Shown piece after piece: positions 1 to 8,873 of a stretch of DNA of 64,000 nucleotides. The notes beneath the pieces are model-generated. The model was not told the DNA's origin. It searched no databases and saw nothing but the letters and a program-made list of their open reading frames with translations. The position numbers were made by a program, and so were the translations under genes. Position 1 is the stretch's first letter. The number at the start of each line of letters is the position of its first letter. Source of the stretch: Dyella terrae. Its GTDB lineage: Bacteria; Pseudomonadota; Gammaproteobacteria; Xanthomonadales; Rhodanobacteraceae. The stretch spans positions 558,001-622,000 of the forward strand of contig NZ_CP089414.1 of assembly GCF_022394535.1 (NCBI RefSeq), written 5' to 3'.

Positions 1-970
1 CGGCCGCCTGGGTGGGAATGGGCGACGGCGGCTGGCGAAAATGGGCGTAATCCTGGGCGGCGTGTACGAGCACGCTGCCGGCTCCGTTGAAACGGAATGC
101 ATCGTCGCCGTCGCGAGGCCGATGGATGGTGGACCAGTGCAGGTAGTCGGCGATCTCCGCGCCGGGTGTTTGGGCGGCGAGATGATAGGCGACGCGCACG
201 CTGAGTAGATGGTGCTGCGCCAGTTCTTCCACGGTGGCGTAGTCGCTCGGGTAGCGCAGCTGTGGCGAGCCGGGATCGATCACGCTGGTGATGCCGAGGC
301 GGTTCAGTTCACGCATGAACTGGCGCGTGCTGTTGATCTGGTATTCGTGAGGAAGCCCGGGCGCGTGCGCGAGCGCCTGCTGGAATACTTCCGTGGACGG
401 TGCTGCGATGAGCAACCCGGTGGGCGCGCCAGCAGCGTCCCATTCGATATGCCCGCCGGGTGGGTCAGGGGTGTTTGCATCGTAGCCGCAGGCAGCGATA
501 GCGGTACCATTGAGCAAAGCGCGATCCTGCAGGTGCTGGATATAGACCGGCGTGGATGGCGCGATGCGATCGAGTTCGTCCAGTGTCGATAGCCGGCGTT
601 CGGCGAACTGGTGTTCGCAGAAACCGCCGATCACGAATACCCATTGCGGAGCCGGCGTGCGCCGCACTTGTTCAGCCAGTACGCGCAACGCTTCGTCCAG
701 TGTCGGGATGCCATCCCAACGCAGTTGCTGGTTGTAGCCCAGGCCTGTGGCGACCAAGGGTAGGCAGGCATCGATCAAACCGGGGATGACGCGGCGTCTT
801 CCCGCATCGATGAGGATGGTCGCCGGACCGGCGAGCGCACGTATCTGGCCATTGGTACCCACCGCAGCAATGCGGTTACCGCTGACGGCCAACGCCTGCA
901 CTTCGGGCCGATGCGCGACGCCGGTATGGATCTTCGCGTTGTGGACGATAAGCGTCGGATAGACAGCCAT
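1..970 (-). CDS. YtcJ-type amidohydrolase paralogue, partial (3' end beyond window)
   Basis: The minus-strand frame opens at ATG 970 and stays open to base 1, so about 323 N-terminal residues are visible and the C-terminus lies outside. It aligns by eye along its whole visible length with the amidohydrolase at 17498-19378 (shared RRTPAPQW/ITPAPQW, GGFxEHQFAE, INSTRxFMRELNRLG and FRQP segments), so the two are paralogues of the amidohydrolase_3/YtcJ family, which normally hydrolyses N-acyl or cyclic amides with one or two metals. The first metal motif is lost: where the paralogue reads NHLH (H72, H74), this protein reads ACLP (residues 68-71, about 769-758). It may be a pseudoenzyme or have changed chemistry. 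The frame is otherwise intact and codon use resembles its neighbours. The substrate is unknown. Confidence 0.85.
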   Translation of the reverse strand, partial: MAVYPTLIVHNAKIHTGVAHRPEVQALAVSGNRIAAVGTNGQIRALAGPATILIDAGRRRVIPGLIDACLPLVATGLGYNQQLRWDGIPTLDEALRVLAEQVRRTPAPQWVFVIGGFCEHQFAERRLSTLDELDRIAPSTPVYIQHLQDRALLNGTAIAACGYDANTPDPPGGHIEWDAAGAPTGLLIAAPSTEVFQQALAHAPGLPHEYQINSTRQFMRELNRLGITSVIDPGSPQLRYPSDYATVEELAQHHLLSVRVAYHLAAQTPGAEIADYLHWSTIHRPRDGDDAFRFNGAGSVLVHAAQDYAHFRQPPSPIPTQAA

Positions 971-1187
971 GGGTGTCGCCTTGATGCCAAACCACCCCCG
1001 CCCTCAGGTGTAAGCGCTGGCGTGTTTAGGCGACGTCAAGCCGTTTGATCAGGGCGCCGCGTACGCGGATCGTTAGATTTCATGCAGTGCATCGCGGCGG
1101 AAACCGGGCATGTGCATATGCGCAAAAGTCATTTCCCGCCATGACAGGGGTTGGACAGCATCCATCTACTCGTTGGGAGGCGAGACC

Positions 1188-2426
1188 ATGAACCGAACCG
1201 TGCCTGCAAACACCGTCAGTGTCTTTCGCCGTGCGCTAGTCGCGGGCGCACTGCTGTGCGCATGGCCGGTGTGTTGTCTTGCGGACGGCTATGACTTCTA
1301 CAGCAACTGGCCTACCCATGTGACGGCATCCGACGGTACGGATTTCGGGCTGGCCGTGCTTTATCAGTACGACGTCAATCAGTTCTCGCACGACAACGGA
1401 AAATTCGACGATGCAGGCACCAATCGTCGCCGTTACTTCGGCCTGTATCTGCGCAAGCCCGGTGTTTACGACGCGATCGCGCAGTACGACTTCCAGGCCA
1501 AGCAGTGGGCGGATGCCTTCGTGCGTTTCCGTAGCAGCGGCGTGATCGGTAAGGATGTGGGCAATTTCCGCTTTGGTTATTCCAAGACGCCGGTGGGTTT
1601 CGAGGGCGTAACCAGCAGCTCCGCCACCACCTTCATCGAAACCGCGCTGCCCACGCAGGCGGTCTGGGAGGGGCGCCGTGCAGGGTTCGATTGGGCGCTG
1701 GTGCGGCCGCATTTCATCATCAATATCGGCGACTACTTCTGGCGCAAGGATTTCGACGGCAACAACCCGGGCAGCACCTGGGCCGGACGTGCGGCATGGA
1801 TGCCACTCAACGCTCCCGGTAAGGTGCTACATCTGGGCGTTTCCGCGTCGCGGGAGAAACTGGACTGGGCGGATGATGGAACGGTGCCACCGTCCGCACG
1901 GCTGCGCGCTCGTCCGGAGGATGGTCTGTCGCCGGTTCGTCTGGTCGACTCGGGCAACCTGCCTTACAGCAAGAGCGTGAACCGCCAAGGTTTCGAATCA
2001 TTATGGATCGAGGGGCCTTGGTCGCTGCAGGGCGAGTACCTGAAGGCACAGGTCGACCGCTACCACGGCAAACCCGACTACGACGCCAGCGGCTTCTATG
2101 TGTTTACGACCTGGACGCTGACCGGCGAGTCGCGTGCCTACAGCGATGGCAACGTCGCTGATCGCCGTTACAACGGCCGCGACCTGCAGGCGGTGCGGCC
2201 CACCCATGCGTGGGGTGCCGTGGAGTTAGCGGTGCGCTACAGCGAACTGGATCTCAACGACGGCTCCATCACCGGCGGCAAGGAGCACGACTGGACGGCC
2301 GGCGCCAACTGGTACCTGGGCGAGCACCTGAAGTTGCAGACCAACTATGTGTGGGCTTTCAGTGACCGGGGAAACCTGAAGGTCGATCCGCACATTTTCG
2401 AAGTGCGCGCCCAGGTGTACTTCTGA
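1188..2426 (+). CDS. OprO/OprP-type phosphate-selective porin family protein
   Basis: A 412-residue outer-membrane protein. ATG 1188 is chosen over the upstream in-frame ATG at 1110 because it follows a GGGAGGCGAG ribosome site and starts a classic Sec signal peptide (hydrophobic stretch ending near CCLA, then DGYDFYSN). The mature part is rich in alternating aromatic and polar residues (AQYDFQAKQWADAFVRF, FRFGYSKTPVGFEG) typical of a 16-18-strand beta-barrel, and ends with a phenylalanine (VYF), the usual BAM recognition end. The FGYSKTPVGFE motif is characteristic of the phosphate-selective porin O/P family. Members can carry phosphate, pyrophosphate or other anions, so specificity is not settled. 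No Pho box was recognised in the 217 bases upstream. Confidence 0.85.
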   Translation: MNRTVPANTVSVFRRALVAGALLCAWPVCCLADGYDFYSNWPTHVTASDGTDFGLAVLYQYDVNQFSHDNGKFDDAGTNRRRYFGLYLRKPGVYDAIAQYDFQAKQWADAFVRFRSSGVIGKDVGNFRFGYSKTPVGFEGVTSSSATTFIETALPTQAVWEGRRAGFDWALVRPHFIINIGDYFWRKDFDGNNPGSTWAGRAAWMPLNAPGKVLHLGVSASREKLDWADDGTVPPSARLRARPEDGLSPVRLVDSGNLPYSKSVNRQGFESLWIEGPWSLQGEYLKAQVDRYHGKPDYDASGFYVFTTWTLTGESRAYSDGNVADRRYNGRDLQAVRPTHAWGAVELAVRYSELDLNDGSITGGKEHDWTAGANWYLGEHLKLQTNYVWAFSDRGNLKVDPHIFEVRAQVYF

Positions 2427-2432
2427 TGGATG

Positions 2433-2464
2433 TTGCTGGCGCTCCCGTGAGGGAGTGCCAGCAA
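2433..2464. terminator. Hairpin terminator between convergent porin and amidohydrolase genes
   Basis: TTGCTGGCGCTCCC and GGGAGTGCCAGCAA form a 14-bp stem with a single wobble pair and a GTGA tetraloop. It sits between two converging genes (stops at 2426 and 2472), so it can serve both directions. There is no long U tract. Confidence 0.6.
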
Positions 2465-2471
2465 TGCGTGA

Positions 2472-3905
2472 TCAATGCAGGCCGACTGTGTCGTGGGTGG
2501 CCTCGAAAATCTTTTGCGTGTCGTAGCCCACACCGTTCTTGAACACATACGGCATGTGTTCGATGTCGGTGGTGGTCTTCGACGGATCGCCGTCGATCAC
2601 CACGAGATCGGCGCGCTTGCCCACCGCGATCGTGCCCACCTCGGCATCGCGCCCGAGGTACTTCGCGCCGTTGTACGTGGCGACCTTTACCGCTTGCTCG
2701 AACGCGAAGCCGGCTTCGACCAGCAACTCGATTTGACGCTTGGATGAATAGCCTGGCACCACACCGCCATAGCCGGTCGGGTCGGTGCCGGCAAGCAGCA
2801 GGCCGCCGGCGTCGGCGTATTGCTTCTCCATGCGGGCGAGCTTGAGGTAAGTCTCTGGCGTCATACGCCCCTTGCTGCTCTGCACCTTGTTCCAGGAAGC
2901 CTCGTACTGTGCGCGTACTTCGGGAAGCATCAGGTCCAATGCGCCCTGAGGTGCCTTGGGGCGCCCGGGTACGAAGGTCTCGAAGACGGTCAGGGTGGAG
3001 GTGAGCGCCACATGGTGGTCGATCATGTCGCGCATCAGTGACTTCACTTCTGTGGAGTTCGCCTCGACTGCAGCAAGCGAGGCGGACACGGCCGGGCTCT
3101 TGGGGCACTGATCCGGCTGCTTGTCCTTCACGAAATCGCTGGACACAAAGAATCCGTGCTCCAGATTGTCGATGCCCATGTCCACCGCCTCGCGATAGGT
3201 CACCGAACACAGGTGCGCTGTGACTTTGGCCTTGCGGGTATGCGCCGTATCGATCACACGCTTCAATTCATCACGCGTGATCTGCATGTACGCCTTGTAG
3301 GAGGTGACACCTTCATCCGCCCAATAATTGACGGTGCGTTCGGCATCGTCGGGGCCGCTGAGTACGTGCACGGCGGGAATCGGCAGGCCAGGGCCGTTGA
3401 GGTAGGGTCCGGTCACGTCCATGTCCGGGCCGACCACCTTGCCTGCGTTGATGGCATCGCGCACGTTGATATCGGCATACGGCATCATCGAGCCCGCCGT
3501 GCGCATCGTGGTGGTGCCGCCCGCAAGATAGAGGCGCGGAAAGCTGTAGCTCATCTCGTTGTACTCGACGCCACCGGCTGGATAGAACATGTGCTCGTGC
3601 ACCATCACGAACCCGGGCATTAGCGTCTTGCCCTGGGCGTCGATGACCTTGGCGTTCTGCGGCACCTTTACTTTGCTGCTCCTGCCGAGCGCGGTGATGC
3701 GGCCCTTGTCGATCACCAGCGTCTGGTCGCGCATGGCCTTTGCGCCGGTACCGTCCACGACGGTGGCGTGGATGAAGGCGACCAGTGGCTGGTCGTAGGC
3801 AACAAAATCTTTGTCCGACGGCGGCTTGCTATCAGCCGCCGAGGCGGATGCCGTGACCTGCAGGCCAGCGAAGGCAAGGGCGAATAGCGTGCGTTTCAGC
3901 GTCAT
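2472..3905 (-). CDS. Secreted metal-dependent amidohydrolase (imidazolonepropionase/prolidase-like)
   Basis: A 477-residue amidohydrolase-superfamily enzyme with a Sec signal peptide (MTLKRTLFALAFAGLQ...ASASA), so probably periplasmic. The metal ligands expected for the family are visible: HEH in the PGFVMVHEHMF segment, a lysine in TSYKAYMQ (the usual carbamylated position), HLCS and LEHGF histidines, and the late aspartate in LAGTDPTG. The C-terminal GKRADLVVIDGDP block is the standard small beta-domain of this family. Related proteins cleave dipeptides or cyclic amides; the substrate cannot be read from sequence. It stands alone, convergent with the porin and upstream of the thiolase by 56 bases. 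Confidence 0.85.
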   Translation of the reverse strand: MTLKRTLFALAFAGLQVTASASAADSKPPSDKDFVAYDQPLVAFIHATVVDGTGAKAMRDQTLVIDKGRITALGRSSKVKVPQNAKVIDAQGKTLMPGFVMVHEHMFYPAGGVEYNEMSYSFPRLYLAGGTTTMRTAGSMMPYADINVRDAINAGKVVGPDMDVTGPYLNGPGLPIPAVHVLSGPDDAERTVNYWADEGVTSYKAYMQITRDELKRVIDTAHTRKAKVTAHLCSVTYREAVDMGIDNLEHGFFVSSDFVKDKQPDQCPKSPAVSASLAAVEANSTEVKSLMRDMIDHHVALTSTLTVFETFVPGRPKAPQGALDLMLPEVRAQYEASWNKVQSSKGRMTPETYLKLARMEKQYADAGGLLLAGTDPTGYGGVVPGYSSKRQIELLVEAGFAFEQAVKVATYNGAKYLGRDAEVGTIAVGKRADLVVIDGDPSKTTTDIEHMPYVFKNGVGYDTQKIFEATHDTVGLH

Positions 3906-3961
3906 GGATGCTCCCCCATCTCAAACGTAGGGAGCATCCTGCCAGTCACGTTGCCGGACGA

Positions 3962-5254
3962 TCAACCCGCTTCGAGCAACGCCACCGTGCCCTGGCCGCC
4001 ATCGGCGCAGATGCTGACAATGCCAAGCGTGCCAGCAGGCATCGCCGCGAGCTCTTTCACCGCCTGACTCAGGATGCGCGCGCCGGTGGCGCCGAATGGA
4101 TGGCCGATGGCGAGGCTGCCGCCGTTGGGGTTCACGCGATCGCGTGGGAAGGGGCCAAAGTCGCGGTCGACGCCCGCCTTGCGGGTAAGAAACTCACGGC
4201 TTTCCAGTGCTGCCATATGGAACAGCACCTGCGCGGCGAACGCCTCGTGGATTTCCCACAGCGCCACGTCGTCGTAGCGCAATCCGTGCCGCGCCAGCAG
4301 CTTGGGAATGGCGAACGCGGGAGCCATCAATAGGCCCTCGACACGGAAGTCGACCGCGGCGATTTCCCAATCCACCAGCTTCACGCGCGGCACGTGCGAG
4401 GGAATGCGGCCAAGTCCTTTTTCACTGGCGACCCACAGACCAGCTGCGCCGTCAGTCAGTGGCGACGAATTGCCCGCAGTCAGCGTGCCCTGGCCGCTGG
4501 TGCGGTCAAAGGCGGGCGGGAGTTTGGCGAGCTTCTCAAGCGAGGAGTCGGCTCGAGCAATGCTGTCGCGTCGGAACTCGCCGACGGGAATGACCAGGTC
4601 GTCGAAGAAGCCGTTGTTCCACGCTGCCACCGTGTGCTGGTGACTGGCCAGCGCCAGGGTGTCCTCGTCTTCGCGACGCAGGTGCCAGTCCTTGGCGGTG
4701 ATCTCGGTGTGCTCGCCCATGCTCAACCCCGTCGTGCGGTTCACGATGCCGGGGATATACAGGCTGACATCGCCCAGCTTCAGCGACAGTGCGTGCGAAA
4801 CCTTCTCGCCGAGCGAGCGGGCCTTCTGAAACTGGCGGATCCAATCGGACAGGCGCTGCGGCAAGCCCAACTGCACGCGGCTGAGGCTATCCACACCGCC
4901 CACCAGGGCGAGCTGCAGGCTGTCATCGTCCAGCATGCCGGCGGCTTCGATCATGCCGATCATGCTGGTGGAGCAGGCCATGATGGTGGAGAAGGCGGGA
5001 ATGGTGGCCGGAGCACCGGCGTCCATCAGCACTTCGCGCGCGATGTTGCTCCAGGTGAGGTTGGGCACCACCGTGCCCCAGGCGGCGAAATCGGGGCGCT
5101 GACCATCGGGCAGACTGGCCAGCATGCGTTGCACCACGGGCACCGATAACGCGATGGCGTCGTAGGAAGCGAGTGCGCCATCCACCTTGGCGAAGGGCGT
5201 GCGCAGGCCAGAGGCCAGCCAGACGGGACGACCGTAACGTGATTTCAGCGACAT
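3962..5254 (-). CDS. fadI: Acetyl-CoA C-acyltransferase (FadI-like thiolase)
   Basis: A 430-residue thiolase, the length of FadI (about 436). The catalytic set is complete: nucleophile C94 (IMACSTSM), H385 in the GHPFGATG motif and C416 in SICADGGQG. It should cleave 3-ketoacyl-CoA with CoA in the last step of fatty-acid beta-oxidation, or act as a biosynthetic acetoacetyl-CoA thiolase. The SRVQLGLPQRLSDW region and long loop domain look more like FadI than AtoB. No fadJ partner is adjacent; it is 30 bases downstream of msrB on the same strand, so co-transcription with msrB is possible. The symbol is by family resemblance. Confidence 0.8.
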   Translation of the reverse strand: MSLKSRYGRPVWLASGLRTPFAKVDGALASYDAIALSVPVVQRMLASLPDGQRPDFAAWGTVVPNLTWSNIAREVLMDAGAPATIPAFSTIMACSTSMIGMIEAAGMLDDDSLQLALVGGVDSLSRVQLGLPQRLSDWIRQFQKARSLGEKVSHALSLKLGDVSLYIPGIVNRTTGLSMGEHTEITAKDWHLRREDEDTLALASHQHTVAAWNNGFFDDLVIPVGEFRRDSIARADSSLEKLAKLPPAFDRTSGQGTLTAGNSSPLTDGAAGLWVASEKGLGRIPSHVPRVKLVDWEIAAVDFRVEGLLMAPAFAIPKLLARHGLRYDDVALWEIHEAFAAQVLFHMAALESREFLTRKAGVDRDFGPFPRDRVNPNGGSLAIGHPFGATGARILSQAVKELAAMPAGTLGIVSICADGGQGTVALLEAG

Positions 5255-5284
5255 GGATGTGTCCTGACGATGCGGTTGAGGAAA

Positions 5285-5773
5285 TCAGGCGGGGAAGTTT
5301 TGCCAGACCGCGCCCTCGGGCGCGCCACGGCCGAGTTTGTCCGGCAGCGGATCAGTGGCGGCTGCGAATTCGAGCGACACAGAATTGATGCAGTAGCGCT
5401 GATAGCTCGGCGGCGGACCGTCGTCGAACACGTGACCCTGGTGGCTACCGCAGCGTGCGCAGCGGATCTCCGTGCGCACCATGCCGTAGCTGGCATCGCG
5501 CACGTAATTGAGGTGTGTGTCGTCGAAGGGAGTAGTGAAGCTGGGCCAGCCGGTGCGGCTGTCGAACTTCGCACCGGCCAGGAACAGCGGCAGGCCGCAC
5601 AAGCGGCAGCCATAAACGCCTGCGCGCTTCTCCGTCAGCAGTACGCCACAGAACGGCGACTCGGTGCCGTGGTCCAACAGCACCTTACGCTCATCGGCGG
5701 TCAGCGTCGCGGCAAGGGCGTCGAATTGCTGCGGAGTGGGCGGGGACAGGTCGAAGATGGAGCGATGGCTCAC
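5285..5773 (-). CDS. msrB: Peptide-methionine (R)-S-oxide reductase
   Basis: A 162-residue MsrB that reduces methionine-R-sulfoxide in proteins with thioredoxin. The GTG at 5773 is preferred over the in-frame ATG at 5824 because it follows a GAGGAGATC ribosome site with good spacing and begins at the usual family N-terminus. The structural zinc cysteines are C56/C59 (YGCRLCG) and C105/C108 (IRCARCGS). The catalytic cysteine is C128 in RYCINS. No MsrA domain is fused. It lies between the DksA/TraR-like gene and the thiolase gene, all on the minus strand. Confidence 0.92.
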   Translation of the reverse strand: MSHRSIFDLSPPTPQQFDALAATLTADERKVLLDHGTESPFCGVLLTEKRAGVYGCRLCGLPLFLAGAKFDSRTGWPSFTTPFDDTHLNYVRDASYGMVRTEIRCARCGSHQGHVFDDGPPPSYQRYCINSVSLEFAAATDPLPDKLGRGAPEGAVWQNFPA

Positions 5774-5854
5774 AGCGTGATCTCCTCGGCAACGACTCCG
5801 GGGCGGAAGCCCGGGAGTCCTCATAGTCGGGGCAATTGCGCCCGCCTCAAGGGG

Positions 5855-6232
5855 TCAGCGCTGACGCTCGCGAGCTTCTTCCCCTTGCACCGTGAGCACC
5901 GACTCGGGTCGAGCCTCCAGTCGCGCCTTCGGTATCGGGTCGCCGCTTTCGTCCGATACCCCATAGGTGCCTTCGTCGATCTTCTCGAGGGCGCGCTGGA
6001 TGTCGGCTACTCGTTGGTCGTCCACGTCGTGTTGGGCCTGGCGTACTTCTTCCTGCGCCAGGCTCTGCGCCTCGTCTTCGAACTCCTCCGCCTCGTCGCC
6101 GTGTTCTTCGGTGAAGGCACGCTTGCGCGCATTGACGTCGAGTTCGCCGCCCAGCACCTGCCGGCGTAGAGCCTCCAGGCGCTTGCGCTGTTGGGCGATG
6201 AATTCAGGGGTAAGAGTAGGTTCTGCGGCCAT
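5855..6232 (-). CDS. DksA/TraR-family protein lacking all zinc-finger cysteines
   Basis: A 125-residue member of the DksA/TraR family, which binds the RNA polymerase secondary channel and tunes transcription with ppGpp. The coiled-coil part is present with an acidic tip (GDEAEEFEDEAQSLAQEE), followed by the EKIDEGTYGV and GDPIPKARLEARP family signature. In the family the finger is C-x2-C...C-x2-C. Here all four positions are replaced (YGVSDESGD and VLTVQGEE), so no zinc can be bound. Cysteine-poor DksA paralogues that work under zinc limitation are known, but complete loss makes this a structurally divergent form. It is upstream of msrB by 81 bases on the same strand. Confidence 0.8.
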   Translation of the reverse strand: MAAEPTLTPEFIAQQRKRLEALRRQVLGGELDVNARKRAFTEEHGDEAEEFEDEAQSLAQEEVRQAQHDVDDQRVADIQRALEKIDEGTYGVSDESGDPIPKARLEARPESVLTVQGEEARERQR

Positions 6233-6308
6233 GGGAAGTGACTCCGTAAGAATAGGTATGCCCGGAGCTATCGCACATGGCTCGTTCGCGCGTGGTGAAG
6301 GGGTTGCG

Positions 6309-6334
6309 TGCTGACCCGCCAGGGCGGGTCAGCA
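6309..6334 (-). terminator. Strong hairpin downstream of the TonB-dependent receptor
   Basis: TGCTGACCCGCC pairs perfectly with GGCGGGTCAGCA (12 bp, two unpaired bases in the centre as drawn). It begins nine bases after the receptor stop on the minus strand. The U tract is poor, so it may be a Rho-assisted or processing hairpin. Confidence 0.55.
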
Positions 6335-6342
6335 CGGTACGC

Positions 6343-8784
6343 TCACCAGCGATAGGCCACCTTGCCGTACACATAGGCGCCATTGAAGCCGAACGGCGAA
6401 AACACCGAGTACGGCAGTGTGCCATTGTTGTCGTTGGCTGGGATTACCCGATCGGGGTATGTGTTGAACACATTGTCGCCACCGAGGGTGAAGGTCCAGC
6501 GGTCGAGGTTGTAGTTCACCGCAAAATCAAAAATCCATTTCGCGCCGAAGGTCTGGTCCAGCGCAGCGGTGGTGGAGTTATAGGACACAAAGCTGCCATA
6601 ACGCGTGGCTGTGCCGTTGAAACTCCAGTGGCCAAGGCTGTAGAGCTCGTTGAGGATGAGCTTACTGCGCGGCGTCGTATCGGCCAGCAGGCCGTACTGG
6701 TCGCGCCGGTCGATACGCTTGAGGTTCACGCCGAGCTGATTGAGGATGGCCGGATTGGCCTTGATGTCGGTGACCTTGTTCTTGTTGTAGTTGTAACTCA
6801 GTGTGCTCTGCAGCGTGCCGGCGTCACCGAAGTCGCTCAGGTAGCTCGTCACCAGATCGATGCCGCGCGTACGTGTGTTTACCGCATTGGTGAAATAGGC
6901 GATGCCGCTGTAGTTGCTGGCGGTGACGCCGTTGGCGGCAAGGTAGGACTGCACCGTCGGCGAGGTCGTCGCCAGGTTGCTGGACAGGGTGATGCGGTTG
7001 TCGATGGTGATCTGGTAGATGTCCACGCTCAGGTTGAGCGCATCGACCGGGTTCCACACTGCGCCCAGCGTGTAGTTGTGTGATTTCTCCGGCTCCAGCG
7101 GTTGGGCGCCGAGCAAGGTGCCGATCTCGCTGTTCACGGGCACCAGGCCGGTATTGTAGATGCCGGCCGGCAGGTGTAGCGAATTGCCCGCACCGTAATA
7201 AAGCGAAGACGTGTACGAGTAATGCTGCTGCGCCAATGACGGCGCGCGGAAGCCGGTGGACGCACTGCCGCGCAGGGCGAAGCGATCGGTAAAGTCAAAG
7301 CGGCCCGCGAGCGCGCCGGAAGTGGTGTTGCCGAAGTCGCTGTAATCCTCGTGGCGCAGAGACAGCGAAGTGCTGAAGCGATCGGTGAGGTTGGATTCGA
7401 GGCTGACATACTCAGCCACGTCGTGGCGGCTGTAGGAGCCCGCATCGGTGGGCTGATAGCCGCCAAAGCCCTGGGCTCCGCCGGAAACGCCCGACCTGCC
7501 GGTGTACCACGAGGTCAGGTCGCCCGCATCGATCGCATAGGTCTGGCGCAGGTATTCCGCACCAAACGCCAACGTCACCGGGTTGGGCAGCCAACTGGTC
7601 GAGAACTCCTTGGCGATGTCCACATCGAACGACTGCTGCGCCGCCTTGAGGATGCCGTCGTGGAATTCGGTGGGGCTGTAGCCGAAATCATGCAGGAAGG
7701 CGCGATTGACGCTGTTCTCCGTGGCGTACGACACACGGTTACCGCCGTAGTTGCCACTGATGTCCCAGCGCCAGCCGCTTTCCGTCTTGCCACGGATGCC
7801 CACCACCAGCGATCGATCGGTGGAATCGGCGTGCTCCAGCGGCAGGTAGCCGTTCGGGTAGAGCGACGGCACCGAGTTGCTGTTCGCCAGGTTGCGGAAG
7901 AACGCCGGTGAGGTGGTGTCGCGGTCACTGTAGTGGCCGAACGCGTAGAGCTGAACGTTGGGCGTGAGGTCGAACTGCGCATTCACGAACAGGTTGTGGT
8001 CTTTCACCGCCGGGTCACCAAAGCGCTGCGTGGTCCCTTCCCAGGGGCGCGTGCGGTTGGGTTGCGAGCGATTGGTGTAATCCTGGTTGCCGTCCTGCAG
8101 CGTGAAGCGGATCCAGCCCTTGTCATCGCTCAATGGCAGCGCAAAGTTGGCCGAGCCCTGCCACTGGCGGCCGTCGCCTGCAGAGTATTGGCCACCGCTC
8201 AGGTCGACCTCGCCGCCTTGCGCGCCCTTCTTGAGCACGACGTTGATCACGCCGGCGATGGCGTCCGAACCGTATTGCGCGGACGCGCCATCGCGCAGCA
8301 CCTCGATGTGATCGATGGCACCGATGGGAATGGTGTTGAGGTCCACCGCTTGCGAACCGCGGCCGAGCACACCGTTGGTGAGCAGGATGGCGCCGGGATG
8401 CCAGCGCTTGCCATCCACCAGCACCAATACCTGGTCCGGCGACAGGCCGCGCAATTGGGCGGGGCGTTGTGAATCCGCGGTGTCGGATGCCGAAGGCCGC
8501 GGGAAGGTCAGTGACGGGATGATGCGGGCGAGTGCCGTGGTCAGTTCCGTGGTGCCGGTCTGTTGCAGTGTCTGCGCCGAGACGACGTCAATCGGTGTGA
8601 GCGAGCTGCTCTCCGTCCGGTTGTCCGCACGCGTACCGGTGACAATCACGGTACTGAGCTTCTTCGCGTTGTCGGTGGACGGCGCCGGTGTCGCGTCCTG
8701 CGCAGAGGCCTGCGAGAGGATGGAAAGAAGCGCAACGGCGAGGATGCTTGGCGCGGCCTTAAGGCCGACGGCGTTCTTATGCAT
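6343..8784 (-). CDS. TonB-dependent outer-membrane receptor
   Basis: An 813-residue receptor for energised uptake of a siderophore, cobalamin, glycan or other large substrate. ATG 8784 is chosen over 8823 because it follows GGGGAACC and begins the signal peptide (hydrophobic run ending SQASA). A TonB-box-like STVIVTG segment follows the mature N-terminus, then the plug domain (LRGLSPDQVLVLVDGKR, LRDGASAQYGSDAIAGVINV) and a 22-strand barrel rich in aromatic and glycine residues. The last residues VYGKVAYRW end in an aromatic amino acid as expected. The plug is of the common xanthomonad type; no substrate is suggested by neighbours. A short palindrome lies about 90 bases upstream. Confidence 0.93.
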   Translation of the reverse strand: MHKNAVGLKAAPSILAVALLSILSQASAQDATPAPSTDNAKKLSTVIVTGTRADNRTESSSLTPIDVVSAQTLQQTGTTELTTALARIIPSLTFPRPSASDTADSQRPAQLRGLSPDQVLVLVDGKRWHPGAILLTNGVLGRGSQAVDLNTIPIGAIDHIEVLRDGASAQYGSDAIAGVINVVLKKGAQGGEVDLSGGQYSAGDGRQWQGSANFALPLSDDKGWIRFTLQDGNQDYTNRSQPNRTRPWEGTTQRFGDPAVKDHNLFVNAQFDLTPNVQLYAFGHYSDRDTTSPAFFRNLANSNSVPSLYPNGYLPLEHADSTDRSLVVGIRGKTESGWRWDISGNYGGNRVSYATENSVNRAFLHDFGYSPTEFHDGILKAAQQSFDVDIAKEFSTSWLPNPVTLAFGAEYLRQTYAIDAGDLTSWYTGRSGVSGGAQGFGGYQPTDAGSYSRHDVAEYVSLESNLTDRFSTSLSLRHEDYSDFGNTTSGALAGRFDFTDRFALRGSASTGFRAPSLAQQHYSYTSSLYYGAGNSLHLPAGIYNTGLVPVNSEIGTLLGAQPLEPEKSHNYTLGAVWNPVDALNLSVDIYQITIDNRITLSSNLATTSPTVQSYLAANGVTASNYSGIAYFTNAVNTRTRGIDLVTSYLSDFGDAGTLQSTLSYNYNKNKVTDIKANPAILNQLGVNLKRIDRRDQYGLLADTTPRSKLILNELYSLGHWSFNGTATRYGSFVSYNSTTAALDQTFGAKWIFDFAVNYNLDRWTFTLGGDNVFNTYPDRVIPANDNNGTLPYSVFSPFGFNGAYVYGKVAYRW

Positions 8785-8873
8785 GTAGTGGGTTCCCCAG
8801 TCGAAAGAAGAGCAGTGACGCAATGCAGCAATTGCAGGCTAATAGCGTTCGTAAGTTCTAGTCAACAGCGGTA

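Noticed and set aside
3908..5149. Plus-strand ORFs inside the thiolase gene
   Set aside because: They are mirror frames of the minus-strand thiolase with no ribosome sites and no family motifs.
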